Below, piece after piece: positions 7,131 to 15,057 of a DNA stretch of 15,062 nucleotides; the first letter of the stretch is position 1, and the number at the start of each line of letters is the position of its first letter. The notes beneath the pieces are model-generated. The model ran no database searches and had not been told where the DNA came from. It saw only the letters and a program-made list of their open reading frames with translations. Source of the stretch: CAYQMF01 sp964418595 (GTDB taxonomy: Bacteria > Planctomycetota > UBA1135 > UBA2386); the NCBI GenBank assembly GCA_964418595.1, contig CAYQMF010000144.1:1-15062 (forward strand), given 5' to 3'. A program made the translations under genes and the position numbers.

Positions 7131-9554
7131 CTACTGGACCGTGCACTGCAGCGCATTGGTGGCCGTGAGCCCCGCCGGGCCGGTGGCGTCGAGGAGCCAG
7201 GCCTGGCTGTACAGGTTGGTGCCCAGCGCCATCCCCGCCGGCAATTGCGCCGCGATGGTGGCGAGGCCTGACGGGTCCGTGGCGTGCAGCAGCAAGATGT
7301 CTGGCGCGGGCACCAACGTCCCGCCAAGGAGGGGAAGGTCCACGCGTGTCGCGCCGAGGCACAACACCAGCGGCGTAGAGGCACGTCCTTCGACCGTCCA
7401 CGCGACCGGGGTGGCGGACCGCATCGCGCCGCGACCGAGCAGCGTCGGGACACCCTGCGTACCGCCGAGCCCGCGCAGGCGATTGCGCCACGCGGGCTGC
7501 GTGCGCCATTCGGCCAGGTTGAGGGTCGGCCGACCGCCCGCGTTCAGGATCGCGCCACTGGCGAAGACGCTGGCCGTTGCCCGATCGGCGAACAACAGCG
7601 TCGGCAAGCCGTCGATGCCCGTGCCGAGCGGCTGCCACACGTTGTTCTCGAACTTCAGACAGAGGCCGCGCGGGTCGCCGCTGATCCCGGCGTAGAGTGC
7701 ACCGTCCAGTTCGGCGAACGCATCCGCCGAGTAGCCGCTGACTGGGGCCGTCATCGCACGCCACACCGCTCCGTCCCACCGCGCGATCAGGTTCGCTTGC
7801 ACCCCCTGCACGCGGGTGAACCGACCGCCGATGACGATGTCGCGGCCGTAGCCGCCGATGGCGTGGATGAAGTCATTGGCGGTACCGATCTGCTGGAGCT
7901 GTGAACCGTTCCAGGTGTGGATCGCGTGCTGGAAAGCAGAGCCTGTCGTCACGTAGAGGAGGCCGTCGCTGTGCGACCACGCGTCGCTCACCACGCCGGT
8001 GACTGGGGCGACGACGGTGAATGCGCTGCCGTTCCACCGTTGCAGGCCGGGGCCCCCGAGCCCGTACAGATCACCGGCGTGGGCGAGGAGTCGGTAGGGT
8101 GCGAGCGAACCGAAGGCCTGCCAGCGGGTGCCGTCGTAGCGGGCGATGCCCGGGAAGGGTTGCCCATCGATCGTCGTGAAGGCCCCCGACACCACGAGGG
8201 CGTCCTGATGGATCGCCGCCGACCAGACGGGACCATCCAGAGTCGCGACCGCGTGCCAGCGATCGCCGTCGTAGATGGCGAGCCCGCCCGTGGCGACGGC
8301 CCCGGCCTCGGCAAAGCCGCCCGCGGCCACCCAGCCGCCTCGCCAAGGCAGCAGGTGGTCGGCGGGGCGGCTCAGTCCCAGCCCGCCGCCCAGCGAGCGC
8401 CAGCCCGCCGCCATGTCGAAGGCGATCACACACGCCGAGGCGGTCCGCAGTGCTCCCGCGGTCGGCCCGGCGCGCGTGAACTGACCGCCGACGATCAGGT
8501 CCGACCCGTGCTGATGCAGGCTGCGGACGCTCGTCCCTTCGACGCCGTTGAAGATGCCGGCGGCGACTCCCTCCGTCGTCCACGCCGAGCCATCGAAGCG
8601 GACCAGGGTCGCGCCAGCATCCGCGTAGAGGTGCGTGCCCACAGCGCAGAGCGTGGTCACCGGCACGGTCGGGGCCCCGGCCCCGAGTTCACTCCACGCG
8701 GATCCATTCCAGACAGCGACCATCGCGACATTCGCCCCGATCTGGAACTGGCCCGCGGCGACCAGCGAGGTGCCGAGACTCTCGAGCGACCAGACCGTGT
8801 ACGACGCCCCAGCCCCGAGGGCGGCGAAGCTCGCGCCGTTCCATGCCGCGATGTTCCTGGCGACCACCCCGCCCGCGCGGTCGAACTCGCCGCCCACGAT
8901 CAGCATCCCGTTGTGCACGTGCAAGCTGCGCGGGAAGCCCACGGTGTTGTTGATCGACACCATCAGGCCGCTGCCGAGCGGACGCCAGGTCGTCCCGTCC
9001 CAGCGGGCGATCCCGTTTGCGGGCTGGCCACCGGCGAGGTCGAAGTGTCCCGCCGCGTACAGCTCATTGCCATAGACCGCCAGCGCGCGGACGTCGGCCT
9101 CGTCGTACGTCAGTTGCAACCCACCGCCGAGCGGGCGCAGGGTCGTGCCGTCGAAGCGGGCGATGTAACTGGCCGGTGCGCCGCCGGCGCGATCGAAGAT
9201 CCCGGCGAGGATCAGCTCGCCGTTGTACACGGTCATCGCCCGGACCCACGGCCCGAGGTACGGGTAGCTGTAGTTGACCAGATCGATGCCCGTGCCGACC
9301 GGATGCCACTCCGAGCCATCGAAGCGGGCGATGCCGCGGATGACCCCACCCTTCGCCGCGAACCATTCGCCACCGGCGTACAGTTCGTTCCGGAAGGTCT
9401 CCAGCCGGTACACCGTTCCGCCGAGGCCCGCGGTCGCGAACTCGGGCGACCATGACGGGGTCTGGGCTGCGGCGGACGCCACGAGCAGGCAATTGGCGAG
9501 CAGGCTGCGTGTGCGTCGAAGCGTGCGGGAAAGGTGACGTGGGGACGTGGTCAT
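7131..9554 (-). CDS. Secreted propeller-type repeat protein (paralogue of the 9709-12177 gene)
   Basis: The 807-residue protein has a signal peptide (MTTSPRHLSRTLRRTRSLLA, then a hydrophobic run ending ASAAA, predicted cut before Gln). It carries 13 repeats of about 45-60 residues with the core LYAAGxFDxAGGxPANGIAR followed by WDGTTWRPLGSG. Each unit looks like one or two blades of a beta-propeller, similar in style to Kelch/galactose-oxidase or Rax2-type repeats, but I do not recognise a named family with certainty. The last 115 residues (from about WRNRLRGLGG) form a module shared with the next two secreted proteins, including LGGTLVPAPDILLL and SQAWLLDATGP. No enzyme motif is seen. The ATG at 9554 is chosen because it begins a clean signal peptide; sequence further upstream in frame is non-coding in character, and no clear ribosome site is visible. 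The gene ends 116 bp upstream of the sigma factor on the same strand. Confidence 0.88.
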   Translation of the reverse strand: MTTSPRHLSRTLRRTRSLLANCLLVASAAAQTPSWSPEFATAGLGGTVYRLETFRNELYAGGEWFAAKGGVIRGIARFDGSEWHPVGTGIDLVNYSYPYLGPWVRAMTVYNGELILAGIFDRAGGAPASYIARFDGTTLRPLGGGLQLTYDEADVRALAVYGNELYAAGHFDLAGGQPANGIARWDGTTWRPLGSGLMVSINNTVGFPRSLHVHNGMLIVGGEFDRAGGVVARNIAAWNGASFAALGAGASYTVWSLESLGTSLVAAGQFQIGANVAMVAVWNGSAWSELGAGAPTVPVTTLCAVGTHLYADAGATLVRFDGSAWTTEGVAAGIFNGVEGTSVRSLHQHGSDLIVGGQFTRAGPTAGALRTASACVIAFDMAAGWRSLGGGLGLSRPADHLLPWRGGWVAAGGFAEAGAVATGGLAIYDGDRWHAVATLDGPVWSAAIHQDALVVSGAFTTIDGQPFPGIARYDGTRWQAFGSLAPYRLLAHAGDLYGLGGPGLQRWNGSAFTVVAPVTGVVSDAWSHSDGLLYVTTGSAFQHAIHTWNGSQLQQIGTANDFIHAIGGYGRDIVIGGRFTRVQGVQANLIARWDGAVWRAMTAPVSGYSADAFAELDGALYAGISGDPRGLCLKFENNVWQPLGTGIDGLPTLLFADRATASVFASGAILNAGGRPTLNLAEWRTQPAWRNRLRGLGGTQGVPTLLGRGAMRSATPVAWTVEGRASTPLVLCLGATRVDLPLLGGTLVPAPDILLLHATDPSGLATIAAQLPAGMALGTNLYSQAWLLDATGPAGLTATNALQCTVQ

Positions 9555-9620
9555 CGGCGGCGGTGGCTTTCGGTCGGGGAAGGGAAGACTGAGAGCTGTG
9601 CGCCAGGGTCGCGACGTCGA

Positions 9621-9664
9621 CTGCCAGGAATGTGGACTGCGATTGGTCCGCGGATTCCTGGCAG
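9621..9664. promoter_or_regulatory. Long bulged stem-loop / palindrome in the divergent spacer
   Basis: An outer stem of 11 perfect pairs joins CTGCCAGGAAT (9621-9631) to ATTCCTGGCAG (9654-9664). It continues as an inner 7-pair stem (GTGGACT with GGTCCGC, two G-U pairs) capped by a 6-base loop. The only interruption is a 2-base bulge (GG, 9652-9653). It lies near the middle of the 154-bp spacer between two divergent paralogues and ends 44 bp before the start codon of the right-hand gene. It lacks a T-run, so a terminator is unlikely. It may be a shared operator or a structured leader of the plus-strand transcript. Confidence 0.5.
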
Positions 9665-9708
9665 CCACGGGCCTGCGTCTCGCGCATCGAGTGTCGGAAA
9701 CCATCCGC

Positions 9709-12177
9709 ATGCAGACGACCCGCGCCCGACACCTCCCCGCCCGCCCTCGCGGCGGCGCCCTCTCCGCAACAACCCGTGCCGCCGGAGCCATGCTCGCGCT
9801 GGCCCTCCCCGGTCTCTCGACGGCCCAGAGCGGAGCCTGGGCGACCGACACCGCCGCACCCGGCCTCGGCGGCCGGGTCTTCTCGTTCGGTTCCTGGCGG
9901 GGCGAAGCGTACGCCGGTGGCTATCCGTTCGCCGCCAAGGACGGGGAGATCGCCTGCCTGGCCCGGTGGGATGGCACCCGCTGGCGAGCCGTCGGCACCG
10001 GCGTCGACCTGGTGGGGGGCTGGGCGCCCTTTGCCACGCCGACGGTGCGGTCGATGTGCGAGTTCAACGGCAGCCTCATCGTCGCTGGCACGTTCGATCT
10101 CGCCGGCGGCCAGCCGCGCAACAACATCGCGCGCTGGAACGGCACGACCTTCGACGCTCTCGGTCAGGGCCTCGAACAGATCGCGTGGGACGCCGACATC
10201 CGCGCGTTGGCGGTCTTCCAGAACGAGCTGTACGCGACCGGGACGTTCGACCTGGCCGGCGGGCAGCCGGCGAACGGCATCGCCCGGTGGAACGGTACGG
10301 CGTGGGCTCCCTTGGGCGTCGGCCTCGGCGGCTTCGGCGCGGGCCAACCCGGCTACGGCGAGTCGCTCCTCGTCGTCGGCACCGAGCTGCTCGTCGGCGG
10401 CGACTTCTTCTACGCGAACGGAGTGCCGGCGCAGGGCATCGCGCGCTGGGACGGCACGACCTTCCGGCCGATGGGTGCTGGGTTCGATGGGTCGGTGAGC
10501 GCGCTGGCGGAGTACGGCGGCCGGGTCATCGCCGGTGGTCCGTTCTCGTTCTCCGGGACCACGCCGATCTACGGCATCGCCTCCTGGAACGGCGTGGCCT
10601 GGCAGGCGATGCCCGGCGGTCCGACGTCGACCATCAAGGCGCTGCGCACGGTCGGCAACGTGCTCTACGCCGGCGGCACCTTCACGTCACTGGGGCCGTA
10701 CGTCGCCCGTTTCGATGGCACGAGCTGGACGAGCGTCGGTGGCGTGGCCGGCGTGTTCAGCGGCTCGATCCCGACCACGGTGCTCGCCCTCGGTGTGCAT
10801 GGCACCGACCTGCTCGTCGGCGGCGAGTTCACTCGTGCCGGGCAGCCACCCGAGGCGGGGACCGCGGTGGTCTCCACCAACGTCGTGGCGTTCGACGGCA
10901 GTGCCTGGCGGCAGATGGGCAGCGGTCACGGCGTGCACGGCAGCGGCTTCCGCATGATCGAGTACCGCGGCGACTGGCTCGTGGTCGGGGCCTTCGACGA
11001 GATCGGGGGCGTGGCGGCCCGTGCGATCGCGCGCTACGACGGCGACCAGTGGCGGCGCTTCGCCACGTTCGACGGCGCGGTGGAGAACGCCCTCCTCTGG
11101 AACGGCGACCTGATCGTCTCGGGATCCTTCACCCACATCGACGGACAGGCGATCGCCGGGATGGCCCGCTTCGACGGCACGACCTGGACGCCGTTCGGCG
11201 GCGGCATCCCGCTCGCCATCGCCGTGTATCAGGGTCAACTCTACGGGAACGGTCCCTGGGCCCTGCGGGTGTGGAACGGCACGGCGTGGGTGGTGGCCGT
11301 CAGCGTCAACGGCGTCGTCGACGACCTGCACGTGCATCGCGACGGCTATCTGTACTTCACGACCGCCGCGTTCGGCGCCTATGGGGTTCATCGCTTCGAT
11401 GGCGCCAACGCGACCGTCATCGGGACACCCAACGACTTCACGGACCACCTCGCCAGCTTCGGCAACGACTTGGTGGTGGGTGGCCGGTTCACGGCCATGG
11501 GGTCCACGCCGACGAACATCCTGGCGCGGTGGAACGGCACCGCGTGGTCGAGCCTGGGCAGCGGCCTCATCGGCTACTCCGTTTACTCGACGTGCGAGCT
11601 GGAGGGCCAGCTCTATGCCGGTGTGAGCGGCGACCCGCGTGGCTTCCTGCTGCGCTTCAACGGGGTGACGTGGCAAGCCGTGCCGGGCGGTCTGGACGGA
11701 CTGCCGATCTGGCTCTCTCCCGATCGCGCGACGTCGAGCGTGCACGCGTTCGGCGGCATCCACTCGGCGGGAGGCAAGCCGGTCTGGAACTATGGCATCT
11801 GGCACAACCAGCCCCGCTGGCGGAACCGACTGCACGGGCTCGCGGGTGCCGCGGGTGTGCCGTTGCTGCGTGGTTCAGGTGCGATGCGCGCCGGCACTCC
11901 GTTCGCGCTCACCATCGAGGGACCGGCGGGGAGCCTCGCGGCCCTGGCGCTGGGAGCCTCGCGCCTCGACCTGCCCCTGTTCGGGGGCACGCTGGTGCCC
12001 GCCCCGGACCTGCTCCTGCTCCTGGTCGCCAACGGCAGCGGGACGTCGAGCTTTGCGACGAGCTGGCCCGCGGGCGTACCCGCGGGCCGGGACGTCTTCA
12101 CCCAGGCATGGCTCCTCGATGCCACCGGCCCTCAGGGCTTCACCGCCACCAACGCCCTTCAATGCACCACGCTATGA
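9709..12177 (+). CDS. Secreted propeller-type repeat protein (paralogue of the 7131-9554 gene)
   Basis: The 822-residue protein matches the divergent neighbour along its whole length. It has 13 repeats in the same order, with cores such as FDLAGGQPANGIARWNGTAW and LLVGGEFTRAGQPPEAGTAV, ending in the same C-terminal module (FGGTLVPAPDLLLLL, TQAWLLDATGPQGFTATNAL). The start at 9709 gives an Arg-rich N-terminus, a hydrophobic stretch AGAMLALALPGLS and a predicted cut STA before Gln, so export by the Sec pathway is expected. Upstream in-frame codons to 9547 do not resemble protein, and no strong Shine-Dalgarno is visible. Thirteen units would fit two stacked propellers (6+7), but that is a guess. 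No catalytic residues are recognised; an extracellular binding or structural role is the most that can be said. The next secreted gene begins 95 bp downstream and may be co-transcribed. Confidence 0.88.
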   Translation: MQTTRARHLPARPRGGALSATTRAAGAMLALALPGLSTAQSGAWATDTAAPGLGGRVFSFGSWRGEAYAGGYPFAAKDGEIACLARWDGTRWRAVGTGVDLVGGWAPFATPTVRSMCEFNGSLIVAGTFDLAGGQPRNNIARWNGTTFDALGQGLEQIAWDADIRALAVFQNELYATGTFDLAGGQPANGIARWNGTAWAPLGVGLGGFGAGQPGYGESLLVVGTELLVGGDFFYANGVPAQGIARWDGTTFRPMGAGFDGSVSALAEYGGRVIAGGPFSFSGTTPIYGIASWNGVAWQAMPGGPTSTIKALRTVGNVLYAGGTFTSLGPYVARFDGTSWTSVGGVAGVFSGSIPTTVLALGVHGTDLLVGGEFTRAGQPPEAGTAVVSTNVVAFDGSAWRQMGSGHGVHGSGFRMIEYRGDWLVVGAFDEIGGVAARAIARYDGDQWRRFATFDGAVENALLWNGDLIVSGSFTHIDGQAIAGMARFDGTTWTPFGGGIPLAIAVYQGQLYGNGPWALRVWNGTAWVVAVSVNGVVDDLHVHRDGYLYFTTAAFGAYGVHRFDGANATVIGTPNDFTDHLASFGNDLVVGGRFTAMGSTPTNILARWNGTAWSSLGSGLIGYSVYSTCELEGQLYAGVSGDPRGFLLRFNGVTWQAVPGGLDGLPIWLSPDRATSSVHAFGGIHSAGGKPVWNYGIWHNQPRWRNRLHGLAGAAGVPLLRGSGAMRAGTPFALTIEGPAGSLAALALGASRLDLPLFGGTLVPAPDLLLLLVANGSGTSSFATSWPAGVPAGRDVFTQAWLLDATGPQGFTATNALQCTTL

Positions 12178-12204
12178 GCGCCTCTCGCGTTCAGGATCGC
12201 CACG

Positions 12205-12229
12205 CGCGTGTTCGCCGAACGCACACGCG
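12205..12229 (+). other. Stem-loop between the two right-hand secreted protein genes
   Basis: CGCGTGT and ACACGCG form a perfect 7-bp stem around an 11-base loop in the 95-bp gap between the stop at 12177 and the start at 12273. No T-run follows directly. It may be a weak terminator, a stability element between two co-transcribed genes, or chance. Confidence 0.25.
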
Positions 12230-12272
12230 GGCACCGCAAGCCGCTCGGCATCCTTCTTGCCCCAATCAGCCC

Positions 12273-14975
12273 ATGCGACTCCCCGTGCACCCCGTCGCCC
12301 TCCAGAGCGCGCTCCTCGCCGCCGGCCTGGCTTCTGGCCTCGCTGCGCAGACCTACACGCCTCCGGTCCATGTTCCGGGCGACGAGGCGATCGCGCCATC
12401 GCCGGGCAATCAGGCGAACCCGCAGATCGCTCGGGGGGCGGCGAGTGCGCTGGTGGTCTGGCAGGACGATCGGTCGAGCCTCATCGACAGCGTGTTCGGT
12501 GGCCAGGCCGCGGGATCGTCCGTCCCCGGCAACTTCGACATCTATGGCGTGCTGGTCGACTTCAACGGCCGGCCGCTCAGCACGACGCCGATCCTGATCA
12601 ATGCCGACAGTTGGGATCAGATCAATCCCCGGGTCGCCTGGAACGGGGTCGAGTACCTGGTCGTGTTCGAGAGCACGAGGCCTACGGCGATCTACCGTTC
12701 GACCGGCATCTATGGGACGAGAGTTACCGCCGCGGGGACGGTGCGCGACGCCACGCCAATCAAGATCTACGACGACCCCGACGCGGATGAGCGATTCCCC
12801 GTGCTCGCCTCCGCTGGTGGCAACTGGCTGGTCGGGTGGACGAACGTGTTCGCGTCGTCATCGCTGGAGGGCGCGGTCGTGAGCGCTGCGGGCGTGGTCG
12901 GGAGCAAGCGCGTGCTCGTCCCCGCGCCGGCGGGCTCGCCACCGACGGGTGCACAGATTGCCAGCGACGGGACGCGCTATCTCATCGCCTACTCGGTCGC
13001 CTACAGCCCGCTCGCCGAGATGCGTCGGCTCGACGCGGCGGGCAACACGCTCGGCACCGCGGTGACCCTGACCACGACGCACGGTTTCGTGCCCGCGGTC
13101 GGCGCACACGCCGGTGGCTTCTACGTGGCGTGGGCCGGTGCCGGTGAGGTGCGGGGAACTCCCGTCGACAGCAATGGAGTCATCGCCGTACCGGGAGGAG
13201 CGCTGCTCGGCACAGCGACCGCCAACGCGGTCTCCGGCTTGGGCGTAGCGTTCGATGGGCAGAACTGGACCTTCGCCTACGACCAGAGTCCGAGCGTCTA
13301 CGCCGGCAAGGTCGCGGCCGGCGGCACGGTGCTCGTCGCCGGCCGATCCATCTTCAACTCAGCTCGTGCCGTCGGCCAGGTCACCGCGGCGAACGGCGCT
13401 GGCCGGACACCGCTGTTCTGGTCCGACCATGGCCTGTCGAACCCGTACGGGGCCGACATCGCGGACATCTTCGCGACCTCACTCGATGCGTCGGGCTCCG
13501 CGCCTGCGCCGTCCGCCGTGAGCGTCTCGCGGCCGAGCCAGATCTACCCGCGCATGGCCGGCGCTCCTGCGACCGGCTACCTGATCGTGTACGTGAGCAC
13601 GACCTCGGGCAGTCGCCGCATCGTTGCCCGGCACGTCGACGCCTGGGGCCGACCCAGTGCCGCCGAGCCCTTCCTCATCCGCGCCGGCGACCACGCGATC
13701 GGCTTTCCCGACGTTGCCTGCAACGGCCGCGAGTTCCTCGTCACCTGGCATGAGATCCAATCCAACGCCACCAACGGCCCACCGCCGCTGATCTTCTTCC
13801 GGCGCTGCCTCGCCGACGGAACCCTGCTCGACGCAGCTCCGGTGTTGGTGATGGAGGGTGGGGCACCGCGCACCGACGCGGTGGGCGATGTGTTCCTGAT
13901 CGGGGCTCGGTACCACCATCCGACGCAGCAGTCGACGGCGGTGATGCGCTTCCGGCGGATCGATGGAGTCGGTGGGGGGTTCCTCGATTCGGGCCCGCAG
14001 GCCGCGCAGCTCGGCGTGAGCGGCATGACCGATGTCGTGGCGCTCGCCGATCGCTGGCTGCTGTTCTGGGGCAACTTGAATGGCGCGGCGGTGCTCGCGG
14101 ACGGCAGCCCCCAGCCGGTGTTCTACGCGGCGGACGTGGCCGCCTCGACGACGCGCTTCGCCGTCGCCGCCAACGAGGCGCGGGATCAGGCGGTCATCGC
14201 CTACCAGTACTACTCCTCGCTGCCGCATCGGACCGACGTTCGCATGCGCCGGATCAACGGCGACGGCACTTCCCCCGACCCGCTCGCGGGCCCGATCGTC
14301 TCGGCGGCAAACCAGGCGCAGCTCCGCCCGGCCATCGCGGCCTTGGAAGGGGAGTACCTGGCGATGTGGGCGGACCACCGCAACCACCTCGACTACGAAC
14401 CCGGGATCGGCGACGTGATCGCGGCTCGACTGGACATGGCTGGGTCCTTGCTCGATCCGACCGGCGTACCGATCCACGACGATCCGACCGGCGAGGGTGC
14501 AGTGGTGTTGGAACGGACGAGCCGCGGGCGCGCTCTCCACGTCGCGTCCGACCTCGATGGCGGTGCGTACCGGCTGGCGCTCGGCGTCTACCGCGGCGCG
14601 GGCGCGCAGGCGTGGTCCGACGTCGGCCGCGGTGTGCCTGGGCTGTCTGGCATTCCCGAGATCGACGGGCACGGCACCCTGCGTGCGAACACGCCCGTCG
14701 ACCTGCGGCTCGCGGGGATGCCCGCCAGCGCCGCCGGCGCACTGGTGTTGGGGACCGCGGCCGTGAACGTGCCGCTGTTCGGGGGCGTGTTTGTCCCCCG
14801 TCCCGACGTAGTGCTCGCGGTCGCCGGCGACGCGCGGGGCGCGTGGTCGCTGCCCGTGCAGTGGCCGGCCGGGGTGCCGGCGCAGACCTCCTTCTACTTC
14901 CAAGGTTGGGTGATCGATGCCGCTGCACCGCAGGGTCTATCGGCCAGTACCGGCTTGCGCGCAGTCACGCCGTGA
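12273..14975 (+). CDS. Secreted repeat protein with the shared C-terminal module
   Basis: The 900-residue protein starts with a clean signal peptide (MRLPVHPVALQSALLAAGLA, then SGLAA with a predicted cut before Gln); this fixes the ATG at 12273, although its frame stays open far upstream. The body carries several repeats, roughly eight, of the form P-x-[IV]-A-x(2)-G-x-YL-[VI]-x-W-x-D-x-R. Examples are ASALVVWQDDRSS, VEYLVVFESTRP, REFLVTWHE and EYLAMWADHRNH, often followed by DIYGVLVD- or IAARLD-type strands. Such repeats occur in extracellular proteins of planctomycetes and myxobacteria and look like propeller blades. They are not the repeat type of the two neighbours. The last 120 residues (from about GRGVPGLSGIPEIDGHG) are the same module as in those neighbours: PLFGGVFVPRPDVVL and FQGWVIDAAAPQGLSAS. 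No enzymatic motif is recognised. It is probably exported and surface-bound or released; its partner is unknown. Confidence 0.88.
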   Translation: MRLPVHPVALQSALLAAGLASGLAAQTYTPPVHVPGDEAIAPSPGNQANPQIARGAASALVVWQDDRSSLIDSVFGGQAAGSSVPGNFDIYGVLVDFNGRPLSTTPILINADSWDQINPRVAWNGVEYLVVFESTRPTAIYRSTGIYGTRVTAAGTVRDATPIKIYDDPDADERFPVLASAGGNWLVGWTNVFASSSLEGAVVSAAGVVGSKRVLVPAPAGSPPTGAQIASDGTRYLIAYSVAYSPLAEMRRLDAAGNTLGTAVTLTTTHGFVPAVGAHAGGFYVAWAGAGEVRGTPVDSNGVIAVPGGALLGTATANAVSGLGVAFDGQNWTFAYDQSPSVYAGKVAAGGTVLVAGRSIFNSARAVGQVTAANGAGRTPLFWSDHGLSNPYGADIADIFATSLDASGSAPAPSAVSVSRPSQIYPRMAGAPATGYLIVYVSTTSGSRRIVARHVDAWGRPSAAEPFLIRAGDHAIGFPDVACNGREFLVTWHEIQSNATNGPPPLIFFRRCLADGTLLDAAPVLVMEGGAPRTDAVGDVFLIGARYHHPTQQSTAVMRFRRIDGVGGGFLDSGPQAAQLGVSGMTDVVALADRWLLFWGNLNGAAVLADGSPQPVFYAADVAASTTRFAVAANEARDQAVIAYQYYSSLPHRTDVRMRRINGDGTSPDPLAGPIVSAANQAQLRPAIAALEGEYLAMWADHRNHLDYEPGIGDVIAARLDMAGSLLDPTGVPIHDDPTGEGAVVLERTSRGRALHVASDLDGGAYRLALGVYRGAGAQAWSDVGRGVPGLSGIPEIDGHGTLRANTPVDLRLAGMPASAAGALVLGTAAVNVPLFGGVFVPRPDVVLAVAGDARGAWSLPVQWPAGVPAQTSFYFQGWVIDAAAPQGLSASTGLRAVTP

Positions 14976-14997
14976 GTCCCGCGGGACGAACCGTCCC
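14976..14997 (+). terminator. Possible terminator hairpins right after the last secreted gene
   Basis: Directly after the stop codon is the 12-bp palindrome GTCCCGCGGGAC (14976-14987). It overlaps an alternative 6-bp hairpin, GGGACG with CGTCCC around a 3-base loop (14983-14997). The two structures share bases and are mutually exclusive. The run that follows is TGAAACTAGT rather than a T-tract, so intrinsic termination is only possible, not clear. Confidence 0.3.
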
Positions 14998-15001
14998 TGA
15001 A

Positions 15002-15013
15002 ACTAGTACTAGT
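15002..15013. repeat. Perfect 12-bp palindrome ACTAGTACTAGT
   Basis: Two ACTAGT hexamers in tandem form a perfect 12-bp palindrome 26 bp after the stop codon of the last gene, in a notably AT-richer stretch. It could be a protein-binding site or part of the 3' processing region; nothing in the window says which. Confidence 0.35.
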
Positions 15014-15034
15014 CCTCAGACCAGCGTGAAAGTC

Positions 15035-15057
15035 TGCGTTCTTTCTCGAAGAACGTA
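15035..15057. terminator. Hairpin at the right edge of the window
   Basis: CGTTCTT (15037-15043) pairs with AAGAACG (15049-15055) around a 5-base loop. Two further pairs, one of them G-U, extend the stem to 9. It stands in the non-coding DNA after the last gene and could be a terminator for that gene or for a gene beyond the window. No T-run is visible before the sequence ends. Confidence 0.3.

Noticed and set aside
7015..7779. Upstream extension of the sigma factor frame
   Set aside because: It overlaps the end of the secreted-protein gene in another frame and shows no sigma-like sequence before the ATG at 7014.
7917..9455. 512-codon plus-strand open frame opposite the left-hand secreted protein
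   Set aside because: It reads as the antisense of regular propeller repeats and has no domain of its own.
9555..9851. Upstream extension of the left-hand secreted protein
   Set aside because: The signal peptide starts at 9554; the extension crosses the divergent spacer and the neighbour's start and has no protein-like features.
7131..12177. A transposon or long terminal inverted repeat, suggested by the head-to-head homologous genes
   Set aside because: The similarity is at protein level with many silent differences, there is no transposase, and no perfect terminal repeats were found at the ends.
9534..12272. Upstream extension of the last secreted gene, giving an apparent 1813-residue protein
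   Set aside because: The first 2.7 kb read a second frame of the 9709-12177 gene and are Arg/Pro-rich. A clean signal peptide begins at 12273, so the real protein starts there.
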